From Lagopus muta (Eukaryota; Chordata; Aves; Galliformes; Phasianidae): a stretch of 64,000 nt of DNA. Under the pieces are notes generated by a model. The model was not told the origin of the DNA and searched no databases. It worked only from the letters and a program-made list of their open reading frames with translations. Below, one piece after another: positions 1 through 13,583 of the stretch. The first letter of the stretch is position 1; each line of letters begins with the position of its first letter. The stretch is taken from positions 134,443,957-134,507,956 of the forward strand of contig NC_064433.1 in the NCBI RefSeq assembly GCF_023343835.1, given 5' to 3'. The position numbers and the translations under genes were made by a program.

Positions 1-1399
1 CTTAAATCTGAAAGATAATTTTCCTCGATAGCCAGCTACACAAAGGATTTTTTTCACATATTTGGGTGGTGGATCAGTTGTCACTGACATACATAGAAAG
101 TGGGTTTCATGCCACTCACTTAAAAAACAGGCTGTTTTATAACTAATCATCCAGAGACAGGCTGCTTTCTCAAGTGATTTGTCCTATTCCAAAATGAGTA
201 GCCGAACCTGGAGGTATTTCTCAACTTTTTCAACAACTATGAAGGAAGTATTGCTAGATTGCTGGATTGCTAAATGGAACTGAGCATGTAACTTGAATGG
301 TTGAAGACAGCTGACTTGAAAGAATTGAAAGAATTTCCCTTTCAAGCAAAAAAGACCAGGTATGGATGTGCAGATAGAATGTTGAAGCTTGACCTCTTTC
401 TGCATTAGATCTTTCATGCTCTGTCTGTAGTTTTATGCCTTTTCCTGTAACCATGAAACCTGCACAACCTCGATGTGTTATGGTATTAGATCAAAAGACA
501 TCAAACACTCTAAGGAATTAAGATGAACAATGCAACGACTGGCACATCTGCAGAATTTCACAGGCCTCATTACAGACACTAGTTTCCACTTAGACATCCT
601 CAGTACAAGCTGTACAAGAAGAAGATGTGTGACTCTTGAGTCTTTTGGGTAGTTTCTTGGAGAAGAAAGGATGTGCTCTATGTCCCCTCTTTGGGGAGTC
701 TCAGAGATTGCAATGTGGCTGCTAGCATCCTCTTCATGAACCAGCAAATGTTAATCTCCACCTGTAACGGAGAGGTGAGCACAGAGAATGCAGGCTCTGA
801 AGGAACATCTGGTCTTTGATCTTGCTTCCTGCTGTGCTGCAGAGCATGACGTTATCTGAAGTTTGGGCAAGGAAGGCAGAACGGGGTAAGGACTGCTTCT
901 GAAAGAGCTGGTGGAGCAGAAAAGAGTGTTATTTAGGATGAAAACAGTAAGAAGTCTGTTTAATCAGGCGAGAGTTTTATTACACCTCAGGTAAAGTTAA
1001 TAACTTGGACAAAATAACATTGTTTCTGCTTGGTGGAGTGTGTTAATATTGGTTGTGTTTTCCAACTGGTAAGTAAAAAATAGCGTGTTTGTATTGAAAT
1101 GGTTACACAGTTTCTGATATAAAATGAAAACTCTGATCATATTTATTTTCCAATGTGTTTTGTTTTTTTTTTTTTCTTTTTTTCACTTACTGAACATATT
1201 TATGAGAATTTGTGTAGCAACAAGGCACAGTATGCTTGAATCAGGATCAGACAGAAAACAAGTTGAGTCCTTTGGGAAGATTTCATAGCAGAGACTGAAT
1301 TTCTGCTAGTTAAGATTATGAATTGCTTGTACAAGTAAATTAACCTTGTAAAGCATTCAGGAGGTTTGGATTTGTTTTTGTAAGGGGAGATTACTCTGG
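1..1399. other. Intergenic, unassigned
   Basis: No gene or recognisable repeat family. A T-rich run at about 1158-1183 is the only obvious structure. The short open frames have no coding character. Confidence 0.5.
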
Positions 1400-2255
1400 A
1401 GCAAATGAAAGAACCAAAGAAAACCCGTGTAAAACCTGAGAGAGTCACTGATTCACCAGAGGGCCATGCTGCCAAGCACAGGGACCTTGACACACTGGAG
1501 AAACTGACTGATGATGGAAACCTCACAAAATTCAACCAAAGGAAGTGCAGAGTCCTGCAGCTGGGGAGGCGCAACCCTGAGCATCATCACATGCTGAGGG
1601 ATACCCAAATAGAAAGCAGCTCTGCAGGAAAAGACCTGGAGTTTTGGTGGTTACCAAGCTGAACATGAACCAGCAGTGTGCTCTTGCTGCTGAGAATGCT
1701 AATGGTATCTTGGGTTGCATTAGTCAAAATATCATCAGCAGATCCAGAGAAGTGAACTATATTCAGCACCAAGGAGGCCATACCTGGAACAGCTCTGGGC
1801 TGCCAACAAGACAGGCATGGGCATAATGGAGAGAGTCCAACAAAAGACCACAGAGGTTATGACAGAGGGATCAGAGCACCTCTGCTATGAGGAGAGGCTG
1901 AGAGAGATGATGATCAGGGCATTCTCATTAATGTTTATAAACACCTGAACAGATACTTGCAAAGAAGATAGAGCCAATCTATTCTCAACAGTGCTCAATA
2001 TCAGGACAAGAGGCCTCAGGCACAGACTGGAACACAGGAGGCTCCCTCTGAACACCAGAAGCACTTCTGTCCTGTGCAAGTAACGGGGCACTGCACAGGC
2101 TGCCCAGAAACTGTAGGGTCTCCTCCTTGGGGATCTCCAAAAGCTTCCTGGCCATGGATCCAGGAACCCTGCTCTGGGTGGCCTTTCTGGAGCAGAGGGT
2201 GGGCCAATGAGACTCAAGAAGTGCAATTTCAACCATTCTGTGGTTCTGTGATTGA
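1400..2255 (+). mobile_element. CR1 LINE fragment, ORF2 C-terminus plus 3' UTR
   Basis: Translation of 1405-1826 in two frames gives diverged CR1 ORF2 end motifs (KFNQRKCRVLQLG, then LNMNQQCALAAENANGILGCI). The copy is broken by a frameshift around 1650-1660. The 3' part has the CR1 untranslated pattern ending in CATTCTGTGGTTCTGTG. It is a 5'-truncated dead copy. Confidence 0.85.
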
Positions 2256-2270
2256 ATAAAAGCTCGAGAC

Positions 2271-2337
2271 TATATAAGGGCGTCTATTCATATAGAGAAG
2301 TCTGAAGACACACAGAGCCAGAGGAATCTGTGGTTAG
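2271..2337 (+). promoter_or_regulatory. Possible TATA box, short exon and donor
   Basis: TATATAAGGG at 2271-2280 is followed 58 bases on by TTAG/GTAAGA, a near-consensus donor at 2338. It directly abuts the CR1 3' end. This could be a small promoter-exon unit of a non-coding transcript, or chance. Confidence 0.25.
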
Positions 2338-3977
2338 GTAAGATTTAGATACTGTACCTCAAATTTACATTTTCTAAATAAAAATATTATGTATTATTTG
2401 AATATTTTTATAAATGAAGATTACATCTCTTATTTCAACAGTAAGAAGTTTACTGATTTCATTTTTGCGCTCAGGCTTGGTTGCGTTTCCATAGCACTTA
2501 AGTCGATGAAGACAGCCATCTGATGCTGTGCACACTCAGACCAAGAATGAGAATGAAACCTGAGGAGCAGCAGGCCAACAGGGCATTGCACTAGGGAGTC
2601 CTCCTACCAGACACCATTTATCTGCAGTAACAATATTTGTTAATACTGTGATGTCAACAGGCAGTGACCAGCTCAGGCAGAGACATCTACTAGTGGTTAG
2701 ATGAATCCTAGCTGGTAAACTCAAAGAAAGTAATACAAATCTCACACATGACGTAAAATCACAAAAGACAGATCTCATCTCTGTCTATCATGGTTAAATG
2801 CTGACTCCAACATCCCAGTGGGAAATTTGCATTTCTTCCTCTGCTCTTGTTTTATGATAATGTACAGATATAGTATTTGTGTTGCAAGGAAACATCAGGT
2901 CCTTTTCTAAGTTCTTAGCTGTTCTGGATTATATAGTGTAATCATTCACTTGAACGAAATGCAAGAAGAGATTAAAAAACCCTAGACAGTTCTCACAGTA
3001 GAGGCAAATGTGTGTTAATGACAGATGGTTTAAATAGCTATTGGTGTTATAAGACAGACTGGCTTTTACTGAAATCTTTTACTTATATAAGATAGGAGAT
3101 TTCAGATGATTTATGACAGCTATTTTCCCAAGTGATTTAATCATAAAAACAGCTATTGTAATTTCCTTCTGAGATCAAGGGAAACACTGAACATCCTGCC
3201 ACTGCATTTATGCTATCAGAATCCTATTTTGACACATTCAGGCATGTATTTGCTGTGGGCAGGAAGAAATATAATAGCAGCTGTAAAGATTAATAATGCT
3301 AGGGGTGAGATGGAGGACACATTCATCTGCATCATGTGAAGCAGCCTGTGCTCCTTCATTTGGGATCACTGTGTGCAGATGCAGCACCTGAACTGTTGGC
3401 TGCATCTGGGCAGAAGCATGTAATGCCTGTGTGGCTGGACCACAAATGCATCAGGCACACTTTGCAGAGAGACGATCACAGTTTTTGTCTCAAGTAGTTC
3501 CTGAGCACCAGCCTTTAATGCCCAGCAATGTGTTAAATTTCAGTCCTGGCTTCCTTCATATAGCTGCTGCTGAGTGTTCATCTGCTTACCAGGTAATTAG
3601 GGCATTCCTTGACAATCTCCAGAATGTCTGTGGGAAAGGAAAGCTTTGCAGATTCAAGGGATTCACCCCTGAATATCTACCCAGGAAGTTTTGTAGGTTG
3701 AATGAGATTTGTCTGAATGTTCGTGGGTGGGTGTGAACTGAAACATTTGTACTACAGAGTAAGAATCCTTCAAATGGAGAAGGGAGGAGTTACACACATT
3801 TACAAAGCTCTGGCATTTGAAACTAAGCATCATTAGCATTGACCCCATTAATATGGGCAGCATTAAGGTCATGGTAGTACTTGTAATTTACCAGAATGAT
3901 GTATATTTTTTCAAAAATTTTTTAAGAATTGCTATATAAATGGATATGTAGTTTAAATTCATGTTAGCTGTACAGAG
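2338..3977. other. Intergenic, unassigned
   Basis: AT-rich DNA with only short chance open frames. No repeat family was recognised. Confidence 0.45.
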
Positions 3978-5098
3978 GAATCATAGAATCATAGATGGTT
4001 TGGGTTAGAGGGGACCTTCAAGATCACCTAGTTCCACGCCCCTGCTATAGGCAGGGACACCTCCCTCTAGACCAGGTTGCTCAAAGCCCCATCCAGCCTG
4101 GACTTGAAAGCTTTCAGGGAGGGGGCATCCACAACCTTGCTGAGCAGCCTGTTCGAGTGTCTCACCACCCTCGCAGTACGGAATTTCTTCCTCATATCTA
4201 GTCTAAATCTACCCTCTTCCAGTTTAAAGCCATTTCCCCTTGTCCTATCATTACATGCCCTTATAGAAAGTCCCCACTTTCCTTTAGGCCCCTTGAGGTA
4301 CTGCAAAGCTGCCATATGGTCTTAGAGCCTTCTCTTCTCCTGGCTGAAGAGTCACAGCTCTCTCAGCCATTTCTTGTAGGCAAGGTGCTCCAGGCCTCTG
4401 ATCATCTTCCTGGCCCTCCTCTGGACCTGCTCCAACAGCTCCATGTCCTTCTTGTGTGTGGGCTCAGATCTGAACACAGTTCTCCAGGTGGGGTCTCATG
4501 AGGGCAGAGTAGAGGAGCAAAACCACCTCCTCAACTTGCTGGTCACATTTCTCTTGATGCAATCAAGGATCCAGTTGGCCTTCTGGGCTGCAAGCTCGTG
4601 TTGAATCTTTCTTCAGTCAACACTCCCAAATCCTTCTCCTCAGAGCTGCTTTCAAGCCATTCTCTGCCCATCCTGTATCTGTGCTTGAGATTACTCTGAT
4701 CCAGGTACAGGAGTCACAGGTGCACTTGGCTTAGTTCAATTTCATGAAGTTGTCCTGGGCCCACCTCTCAAGACTGTCCAGGTTCCTCTGGATGGCATTC
4801 CTTCACTCTAGCATGTCAGCTGCACCGCTTGCTGAGGATGCACTCAATTCCACTGTCCATGTCACCTACAAAAATGATAAATAACACCAGTCCCAGTACA
4901 GATCCCTGAGGAGTGCCACTCATCACCAGTCTCCACTTGGACACTGACTGTTGACCACAACTCTGAGTGCAATCATCCAGTTGATTCCTTATCCTGTGAG
5001 TGGTACACTAATCAGATCCATTTTTCTCCAATTTGGCAACCAGGATGTCATGGGGGACAGTGTCAAATGCTTTGCACAAGTCCAGGTAGAACCATGTT
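3978..5098 (-). mobile_element. CR1 LINE, about 1.1 kb, minus orientation
   Basis: Starts at the 3' end with the reversed tail (AATCATAGAATCATAG), runs through the 3' region and reaches reverse transcriptase sequence. The minus-strand frame near 5040-5090 reads like DLCKAFDTVPHDILVAKLE, the conserved CR1 RT segment. It is 5'-truncated at about 5098 and interrupted by stops, and is the longest single recent CR1 piece in the window. Confidence 0.93.
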
Positions 5099-6344
5099 AA
5101 TCATCAGAAAATGTACTGCAGTGTGTGAAAGTGGAACTAGACTTCACAGTTTCTAGGCTATCAGCTGTCTGACATCTGCACTGTACTGCTGGCTGTTTGC
5201 TCAGCAGTGTCAACTGATCTGTGGGAGAGCACCTGTGAAAACAAAAGTGAGAGAATTTGGTATGGAATTGAGTTCACATCTAGAAAGATCAGTATCCCCT
5301 GCAGAAAGACTGGTTCTTTCTGGAGAGGAAAGACTAAAATCTCCTAGTCCAATAGTTTGAGTCACTGTCATATATTTCTGTTTGGAACACTGTGTTCACT
5401 GTTGATCCTAGTTGACATTTTCACATCCTAATGCCTCCTGCTAACTATTCCCACTACTGCAGAGGCAAATGCCTAATTCATGGGCCAGACAGAAACTGCT
5501 ACCCATATAAACACAGAAGGACTGACAGATCCCTCATCCATAGAGATTGGATTGGCTGTCCAGAAGACTGTTCTCCGCATACATGCAGACCTACACAGGG
5601 ATTGCAGCTAGGGCTTTCTGATCTCTTGAGATGATCCATGGGACATTAAATATAATCTTTCTCCACTACTCAGGCTTGTATTATTTCTTGGTAAATTCCC
5701 AATAACTGCCTGCATACTATTGTCCCTACTAGCCTGAAATTATTGATAATAATTTTTCCAGTGAAAAACTGTCCAAAGTTGTGATCACTTTATGAAAACT
5801 GAAGCATGGGAATACTGCATTTGTATACTAAGGCCAAAATATTCTTTGGGTGGAGGTGCTAGTCCTGTCCCAGACTAACATCCATTTGCTATTAGAATGA
5901 ACAGTCAGAAATAAAAGTGCACTCTTAACTCAGCATCCTACTAGTATGACTGAAATACATTCTATGACATTTGTCATCTGTTGTTCGCACATTTCTGTGT
6001 GATCTGAATCAAAAACTGTTAGGTAAATCAAGCCCTAGACCAGAGTTTCAACATCACATGGCCATACATGTGCATTATGGGCTTATCCAGTCAAACACAG
6101 GTCACTGCTGGAAGCTGGAGGATTAGAGACAATGTTTTTATGAGTAATATTAAACAGAGAAGAAATAAATCCCGTGACTGTTTAAGTGTGCAGCACTGTT
6201 TCACTGCTGCATGTTATAGAAATATTTTTCTTAGCTTTCCAGGCTTCAAATTGCAATTTAAATGTGATAGCATTTGTAATGATATCTCAAAGGAGACCCC
6301 CCCAAAGTTAGTCTTCTTTCCAATACATTTCATGGAGGACTTTC
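5099..6344. other. Intergenic, unassigned
   Basis: No exon or repeat could be recognised. The open frame at 5431-5634 is cysteine-rich by chance and matches nothing I know. Confidence 0.45.
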
Positions 6345-6566
6345 TTTGTGGAAACTCAAGGCCTACCTAGCCCCATCCCCTGCCCCCAGGCAGGGCTGCC
6401 CCCACCAGCTCAGGCTGCCCAGGTCTCCATCCAACCTGGCCTTGAGCACTGGATGGGGCACCATATCTTCTCCGGGCAGCTGTGCCAGCGCCTCACCACA
6501 CTCTGGGTAAAGAATATCCTTCTAACATCTAATCTAAATCTCCCCTCTGTTAGTTTAAAACAGTGA
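6345..6566 (-). mobile_element. CR1 fragment, minus orientation
   Basis: Carries the reversed CR1 3' block (CCATCCAACCTGGCCTTGAG, then TCTAATCTAAATCTCCC). The terminal 8-bp tail is missing. Confidence 0.9.
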
Positions 6567-6702
6567 AATGGAAATGGCTTTAAAGGTTTCTAAAGCTTTC
6601 CTCTCTCAGAAAAAAAATGTGCATGTCAACAGCTGATGACTTTTCACTGCTTTTCTGCTTTCCTGCTTTCCTGAAGTAATATGCTAGAATCTGTAAAAGA
6701 AG

Positions 6703-6892
6703 AAGGAATCACTGGAACAGGCTGCCCAGGGAGGTGGTGGAGTCTCCTTCTCTGGAGATGTTCAAGACCTGCCTGGATGCCTACCTGTGCGACCTGCTGT
6801 AGGGAACCTGCTTTGGCAGGGGGGTTGGACTCGATGATCTCTGGAGGTCCCTTCCAACCCCTACAATTCTGTGATTCTGTGATTCTGTGATT
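6703..6892 (+). mobile_element. CR1 3' end fragment, plus orientation
   Basis: Runs from GGAACAGGCTGCCCAGGGAG to CCTTCCAACCCC and ends in three ATTCTGTG tail units. About 190 bp of 3' end only. It faces the 6345-6566 fragment across about 140 bp. Confidence 0.93.
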
Positions 6893-8224
6893 TAATGCTA
6901 AGAGCACTTCTGGTCCCTACAAATGCATGCAATAGAGCAGCGAGAGAGATGAGAGAGAAACAGAGAGTTTCAGAGAGATGGGATCGTGCAATCTTGCAGT
7001 ATACACACTCTGCAAGGATGAACAACACAGCAGATACTATGGCTGGATTCTGAGAGCAAAACAGGGCTGGCATGAGTTTGGGTGTGGATGTGTAAGGGAA
7101 CAAATCACTGCTCTCCTGCAGTGGATGGTCAGCTTGGAAACCAGTGTATTTAATTTTACTCATTGCTTTCAGCAAGCAAATACTGCTTGTTCTTTGTGTA
7201 TCCTGAAAAACTATCAATTGTCTACAAATTTTAATAGATAACACCAGGCAATTAAATCTTAAAAGATTGCTTATTTTATCCAAATAACCATTTAAAACGC
7301 GTTTAGTTTTAAGACTGAACGCCAGTCGTGTCTTCAGCAGACGAAAGATTTGCATATGAAGATATATAGCACTGATGATTGTTTTCCCTGAAGAAAAGCT
7401 TCTAAAGTAAATGAACCATAAGATCATGCCACACATTTGGCCTGTTCCTGATATTTGCATTACAACAGTTAGCACTTAGCTAAATAAATCTCTGGTGGTA
7501 CTGATGTAAGCTACCTGATAACCACTCAAATGCATACAACTGGGCCAATCATTTATTATAAGCTGTGGTGTGATAGCAATAATCTCTGCAATGTTTTCTG
7601 CAGTTGCAGCCATTGTAGATGACAGATGTGTTAGAGCAGCATTGTTCTGAGAGAGTAATGTATTATCCACTTATCACTGTGCATGAAATTGTTCAGGTAA
7701 TTATTGTCTAGCTAATTAACCCAAGCTTTGGGAGAAAAAAATGAAGGGCAAAACACAGGACTGCTGTGACAGGGAAAATTGTATTATGCTTTTAGATATT
7801 GAGTTTTCCTCCAGCACTCCCTAGTGGTTCATTATAATATATCCATATTTCAGCTGTTGTATACTAGTGAAATAAGCATTTACCATCTCTGAGCACATTT
7901 CTGACACAACTGTATGTCATTAGAAAAACTGTATGTCATTACACAGGGCAGTGTATAGCCATGCCTTCTTCCCAGCTCTCTCTCACAGACTCCAGACAAG
8001 ATCCTTCTGATAGACATCTAGGTTTAGCTCACCTCTAGTGAGCTGAAATTACAAGCAGTCAGGCATTCTGCCTCCAGGCTCTAACACAAATTCATGTGAG
8101 CAGTAACCTTTCTTCCCACTTCCAAAAATCTCAACTATCACAGAAGCCATTCTGTTTCCTTTGTGGGCAGTGACTCCCAGTTGCCATGTCACCCTCTAAT
8201 GCTTGGTCTTCTCTGTGGAGAGAA
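6893..8224. other. Intergenic, unassigned
   Basis: AT-rich. A 204-codon minus-strand open frame (6861-7475) starts here and ends in the CR1 tail; it has no recognisable domain and is judged to be chance. Confidence 0.45.
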
Positions 8225-8292
8225 TTCACTGGATCACCTGACTGGAAAAGACCTTCACAATCACCAAGTCCAACCAGATAATCAAGACATTT
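8225..8292 (-). mobile_element. Short CR1 3' tail remnant (minus)
   Basis: The pattern GACTGGAAAAGACCTTCAC followed by CAAGTCCAACC matches the reversed CR1 3' end in diverged form. It is very short. Confidence 0.5.
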
Positions 8293-8499
8293 TAGTTGTG
8301 ATGATTATTAAGTGGTGTGTGGATGTTTGTAACAGCAACAACCAGGAGAGCAGGAGAGATAGGTGCTCTCCAAAAAGAACTATGTCAGATTTGTACCACA
8401 CACCCCTTAAGGAATCTGCTTTCTATTCTTACGTGTCTTATTCCCCTGTCAGATCGTGGGGCAGGATCAGGTGTTATAACATACCAGCCACCTGGCACA

Positions 8500-8843
8500 A
8501 ATGGCAAGAAAGAGATGGACATACTGGAGGCCATCCAACAGAAGGTCACCAAGAAGACAAAGGTACTGTGAGGAGGGCCTGAGAGAGCTGCTTAGGGTCT
8601 GTTCAGCCTGGAGAAGGAGAGGTTCAGGGGGGATCTCAGCAATGTCTATAAATACCTGTAGGAAGAGAAGCTCAGAGGACACAGCCGGGCACCTTTCAGT
8701 GGTGCCAGTACCAGGACAAGAGGCCATGGGCACAAACTGGCACACAGAGGCTCCCTCTGAACACCAGGAGCATTTCTGTGCTGTGTGGGTGATGGAGCAC
8801 TGCACTGGCTGCCCAGAAGCTGTGGGGTCTCCTCCTTTTTTCT
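8500..8843 (+). mobile_element. CR1 fragment, plus orientation, tail missing
   Basis: Contains GGTTCAGGGGGGATCTCAGC, GAACACCAGGAGCATTTCTG and the CTGCCCAGAAGCTGTGGGG block in CR1 order. It stops before the terminal 8-bp repeats. Related in subfamily to the 1.4-2.26 kb copy. Confidence 0.88.
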
Positions 8844-11800
8844 GTCACTACTATGGTTTTACTTGCTCAGTCAGGTTTTCTGCAGAAGGTGGAAAGCTTT
8901 GTTGGAGCTTCTATTTTCAGTACTATTGCATTCTTCATTTGCTTCATTTCTTGTCTAAGTCAATCAGTGCATTTTGAACGATGACTGTCCAGCTATACTG
9001 ATGCTCTGTCAAGATCTCCCTCAAGCAAGCAAGCAAGAACAGGCTTTCAAAAAATGAAAACTCCTTATTCAATGGCATTTCAGGCAGCCCACAGAAACAC
9101 TAAATACTGCAGTGTTTGGCAATACAACAGTGGCCAAAGTGTCTGCATCAGGTCTGAGTAGTGCATTTTTCAGATACATATCCCTACATCTATGGTACGT
9201 GATGTTTACAGGTATTTTAGGGACTTGCATCTGGATGCAGTCACTAGATATCAAAGGTATTTGGCTTCTTTCTGCAATTCATTTTACATTGTTTAAGGCA
9301 GAAAATATGCCATAATGAGTATACTACCTTTTAAACTGAACAAGCATACGCACACAATCCCTTGCAGATATTTATCTCTGATTCCTTGATCAGAGGAATC
9401 ATTGCCATTGACACGTTGTGATTTTCTATCATTGTGCACGTTGTCAAATTGTATTACTTTATGTCTGCCTAAGAAGAAATAAAGTCTGAATTATGTGACA
9501 AGAATTTAAAGTTGACTAATTGTAGATCCCATTTTAAAGTAAAAGGGATAGTTCTAATGTCATTCCTGCCATACAGAAATCACTGGATGGAAATAAATTA
9601 AAATACTATGTCTTCCAAGGGACACCTTTGCATACTTTGGCACTGAAGTTGGTGAGATTTGGTCTCCACTTATCATAACTGTTTTCTATTTCTTGGCAAG
9701 TTACATCTATTGCAGTCAATTCCCTATCCAGTCTGTTAGTCTTTTATCCTTATGTCTGTAGTTTATCTGGTGTGCCTCATTAACTCCCTTGTAAAAATGA
9801 CATTTCCTTGGTTCAGTTCACTGCAGCAGCCTTGCTTATTTCTAGTGGAGAGAAAACTTGTCTGCTCTATATATCAGTTCCTCTATATTTCAAAAACAGT
9901 GATCTGAGACAAAACAGCTTTTTAAAAGATGTCTGATGTAATGCATATTTTTTTATTAATGCAGTGGAATTTAAATACACAGACTTGATGCTTGCTAACA
10001 ACTGAAGAACTGAAGAAGATATATAATCTTTTTGTCTTTCAGAGAGTAGATTATAAAACATCTAGCAGAACAACCTGAGTCACAAGTCTCTTTTTTATAG
10101 GATAAAAATTAATTTATTTGTCTTTTTTTTTTTTTTTTTTTTTGTGCAACCTGAGACAATTCCTTCCATTTTGATCTCAGACAGAAGATTTTTATCTGCA
10201 GAATGACTGGATACAAAGATCAGGACATTTTCACAATCAGAAGATATGATCCTTCATATGATCCTTCACAAGGAGATACTAAGATTTTGGGCCAAATATG
10301 GAAGTATGCTACTTTATGGCAGAGTATATCCTGATAATATTCCCAGTATGCATTGGGAAAACAAGGCTTGCATGTTTGAAGTACTGTCCCATCCAGAGCG
10401 TTTGAAGGAAAATCTACATGCTTGGATGCAAGTGAATTAATGTCCATGTGCAAACACCAAAACACAGTCAGCCCCTTTTTTCAGAGCAGCAGGAGCTGCT
10501 TGCAGAGTTATTGGTTGTTTTGCCTTCTGACTTCTTACTTCTCTCCATCCTTTTGTGACTTTTTGAATAGTTATTCTCCTTGTATCACTGGTAAGCATTT
10601 CCTTAATTGTGATCTACTTTTTCTTTCTCTCCTGAAACTGCCAAGAAATATCCCAGTCTACTAAGAAAAGCATGGAGTGCTAATTTAGTCTAATTTAGCT
10701 TTAGATATTTTCAACATAAGTGTCAATATCTGACACATACAGAATGGTTGTTGAAAATAGTACATGGCCTGTATCATTGCTCCTGAGCCCAGGCTCACTT
10801 CATGATTAGCATTCAGGAAAAATACTCAGATCAATTTTAGATGCTTATCTTAAATTAAGAAGGTTTGCTTCTTGTTGGTTTGTTTAAAGGGAATCTACAG
10901 TGAATGAAGATGAAGATGACTTCTCGGTAGCTACATATTTTACCAGCTATTTTACCATTTTACTATGATAGCTACTGATGAAGCTTCATTATTTTTAATC
11001 ATACAATGAATCCTTGAGTGAACTTCATTTTGTTTTGGAATTCATGTGCTGCTAATCTCTGGTCACATAGTAATTTTCACATTGTTTGCTCAATCAAGAT
11101 CATCTTTGGTGCCACCTGATGATCTGCTCATCTGATGTTCAAGTTGGACGGTTTTCTTAACAATGGCAAAAAGAACTTCTGCTTCTAAATGTTCACTACT
11201 GCCCATGCTTGTGCCAGACTCTGGGCATGACATTTGATAGTCCGTTGCTGCAAATCACTCAGGGCATTAGATCAAAATACTGTCCTCACTACTGCATGTG
11301 CAGTATGTAGAGACTACAGCATGCCAATCTTCCCCCTATGATTGCAAATCCAACATTTTGCTGATCCGGTTTCAGTAGCTGAGCATTCCTAGAAGATGCC
11401 AAGCCTACAGAAGGAGCAACGTCTTTAGACATCTTCTCCCTGTTCACCTTGTTGGTCACAATGTCTTTGTTCAGTCCTCCATTTTGTTGGCCTTTGTTAT
11501 AATTCCAAATGGGAACTCTATGCACATTCAGGAAATCTTCTCTTCTCTCATTTTATCTTGAGTCTGTTTCCTCTACACTGTCCACTGGGAATAAATGGTG
11601 GTTCATGCTTTTCCTGGGGACAGCTGATTTATTAATAATTCCTTGCATATTAAATGTGGACAGGAATCCCACAGCAGATTCGGGAGTTTATATTCCTTTA
11701 TTAATGAGAACAAGACTCACATCACCTCAAGTGGACGGCAACACTAGAGTTATAATATTGTCAGAATATGATTGTATAAGTATCTTTAAAATACTGACAT

Positions 11801-12987
11801 CAAAGTTAACTGATTTTGTAAGCATCTTCTTGGAACACCTGGTAATATAACAAGTTTGTTATCTATACTGTGCACACCTTCCAACGTACTCATGTGTTGT
11901 TAATACTGTATTAAACATAATAAAACATAAACATAAAAATGTATTATGTACTGTCAAAGAATATTCATCAATCCTGTTTTCATTACTCTCAGAAAAAAAG
12001 TTGTTATTTTTATATACTTCAGAATCAAAATACTTCCTTATTTCATACAAATCATTTTGCCTTCTCTTCTAGATAAATTTATTTAACTGCAACTTACAAA
12101 GGCAGATCACTAAAGCCACTAACTTGATTCAGTGTTTAACAGTGCTTAAAAACCTACCAAATGCAATAAGCAACTTCTTGTTTTCGGAGATATGACTTGA
12201 TTTTTTTCCCCTGAGAGCCTATTTGCAAATAGTAACTGTGTTGATTCTCCCTTTGGATATGATCCTTTGACTCTGCAGAAACTGGTAAACATCTTCACAT
12301 GTCTAAAACTGTCCTCCTAGGGAACAAAAATCACTTTTTGTGACATCTTATGACCTTACTGCCTCCTACAAGCATGTTGAGAAGTCTGTTTTCAGCGTCT
12401 GCAGAACAAGATATTGAAGGAAGTTCAACTTGTGCCCTGTAGGCTTTGCTTTCAGCTTGGATCTGTGTACCAACTGGTTTAACAGCCTCTTGCTCTGAGC
12501 CAGAGATTTCCATTCACATTTGTCTCTGCCTTGCTCTCCTTTGGTTTATCTTTTTTTCATTTCTTGCACTAGAAAGTTGCTGTTGTTCATAGTCCCTGGA
12601 ATTTAAATATTTTCCTATTTCCACAATGCTTCTTCAAGTTTGTAATTTAAAAATATTTGTTATTTCCATCAGAAAGCTCACAAAGTCCTTGTTTTAGATA
12701 AACTCATAAGTCATAATTTTACCAGAAGCAGTTTAACCTCATTGCTTCATAAAACATCTTTCAACTAGATCCACATTAAAAACAAATTTCAGCTAAAGCA
12801 GTCATATCTTTCTTAAGTGCTTTCCCAAGTGCCACATAGTTCTACTGTAGTACTAGGAAGTATTTAATCTTTATTGCAGACATAGTATGAACAAATTACA
12901 CAGCTACTTAACTCTGTAAGGAAGCATCATCTTCAGTGTGATTCCATTCAGTACATGATAACAGTAGAGTAAGCAAAATACATTTTT
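8844..12987. other. Intergenic, unassigned
   Basis: About 4 kb of AT-rich DNA. It holds a (CAAG)n run near 9023-9037 and a poly-T of about 23 bases at 10121-10143. Open frames here are short and unlike any protein I know. Confidence 0.45.
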
Positions 12988-13365
12988 CGCTAGACCAGAT
13001 TGCCTCAGACAGGGCCACGTCCAACCTGGCCTTGAGCACCTCCAGGGATGGGGCACCACAGCTTCCCTGGGCAGGTCTGCCAGCACCTCACTGCTCTCTG
13101 AATAAGGAATTTCTACCTTACATATAACCTAAATCTCTCCTCTTTCAGTTTAAAGCCCCTAGTTCTATCATTGCAATCTCTTATAAAGAGCCCTTCCTCA
13201 GCCTTCTTGTAGCCCCCCTTTAGGTACAAGAAGGCTGATAAAATGCCTCCCTGGAGCTCCCTATTCTCAGGACTTCTTATGCTGAGGGTGGCAGAGCTGA
13301 ATCCAGATGGGGTCTCAGAACAGCAAAGTAGAGGGGAAGGGAGAAGCAACGAAAGACAGAATGAT
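12988..13365 (-). mobile_element. CR1 fragment, minus orientation
   Basis: Reversed CR1 3' block with CCAACCTGGCCTTGAGCACC and CCAGATGGGGTCTCAGAACA. It lacks the tail and runs directly into the (GGAA)n array. Confidence 0.9.
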
Positions 13366-13380
13366 GGAAAGACAAAAAAA

Positions 13381-13583
13381 AGGAAGGAGGGAGGGAGGGA
13401 GGGAGGGAAGGAGGGAAGGAAGGAGAGAAGGAAGGAAGGAAGGAAGGAAGGAAGGAAGGAAGGAAGGAAGGAAGGAAGGAAGGAAGGAAGGAAGGAAGGA
13501 AGGAAGGAAGGAAGGAAGGAAGGAAGGAAGGAAGGAAGGAAGGAAGGAAGGAAGGAAGGAAGGAAGGAAGGAATGGAATGGAA
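13381..13583 (+). repeat. (GGAA)n / (TTCC)n microsatellite
   Basis: A purine-only array: degenerate GGGA/GGAA units to about 13427, then about 36 perfect AAGG units to 13573, then GGAAT units. It produces artefactual GREGRKE and FLPS repeat frames on both strands. Confidence 0.98.

Noticed and set aside
6861..7475. 204-codon minus-strand open frame
   Set aside because: Ends inside the CR1 tail units, has no domain, and its composition is that of AT-rich non-coding DNA.
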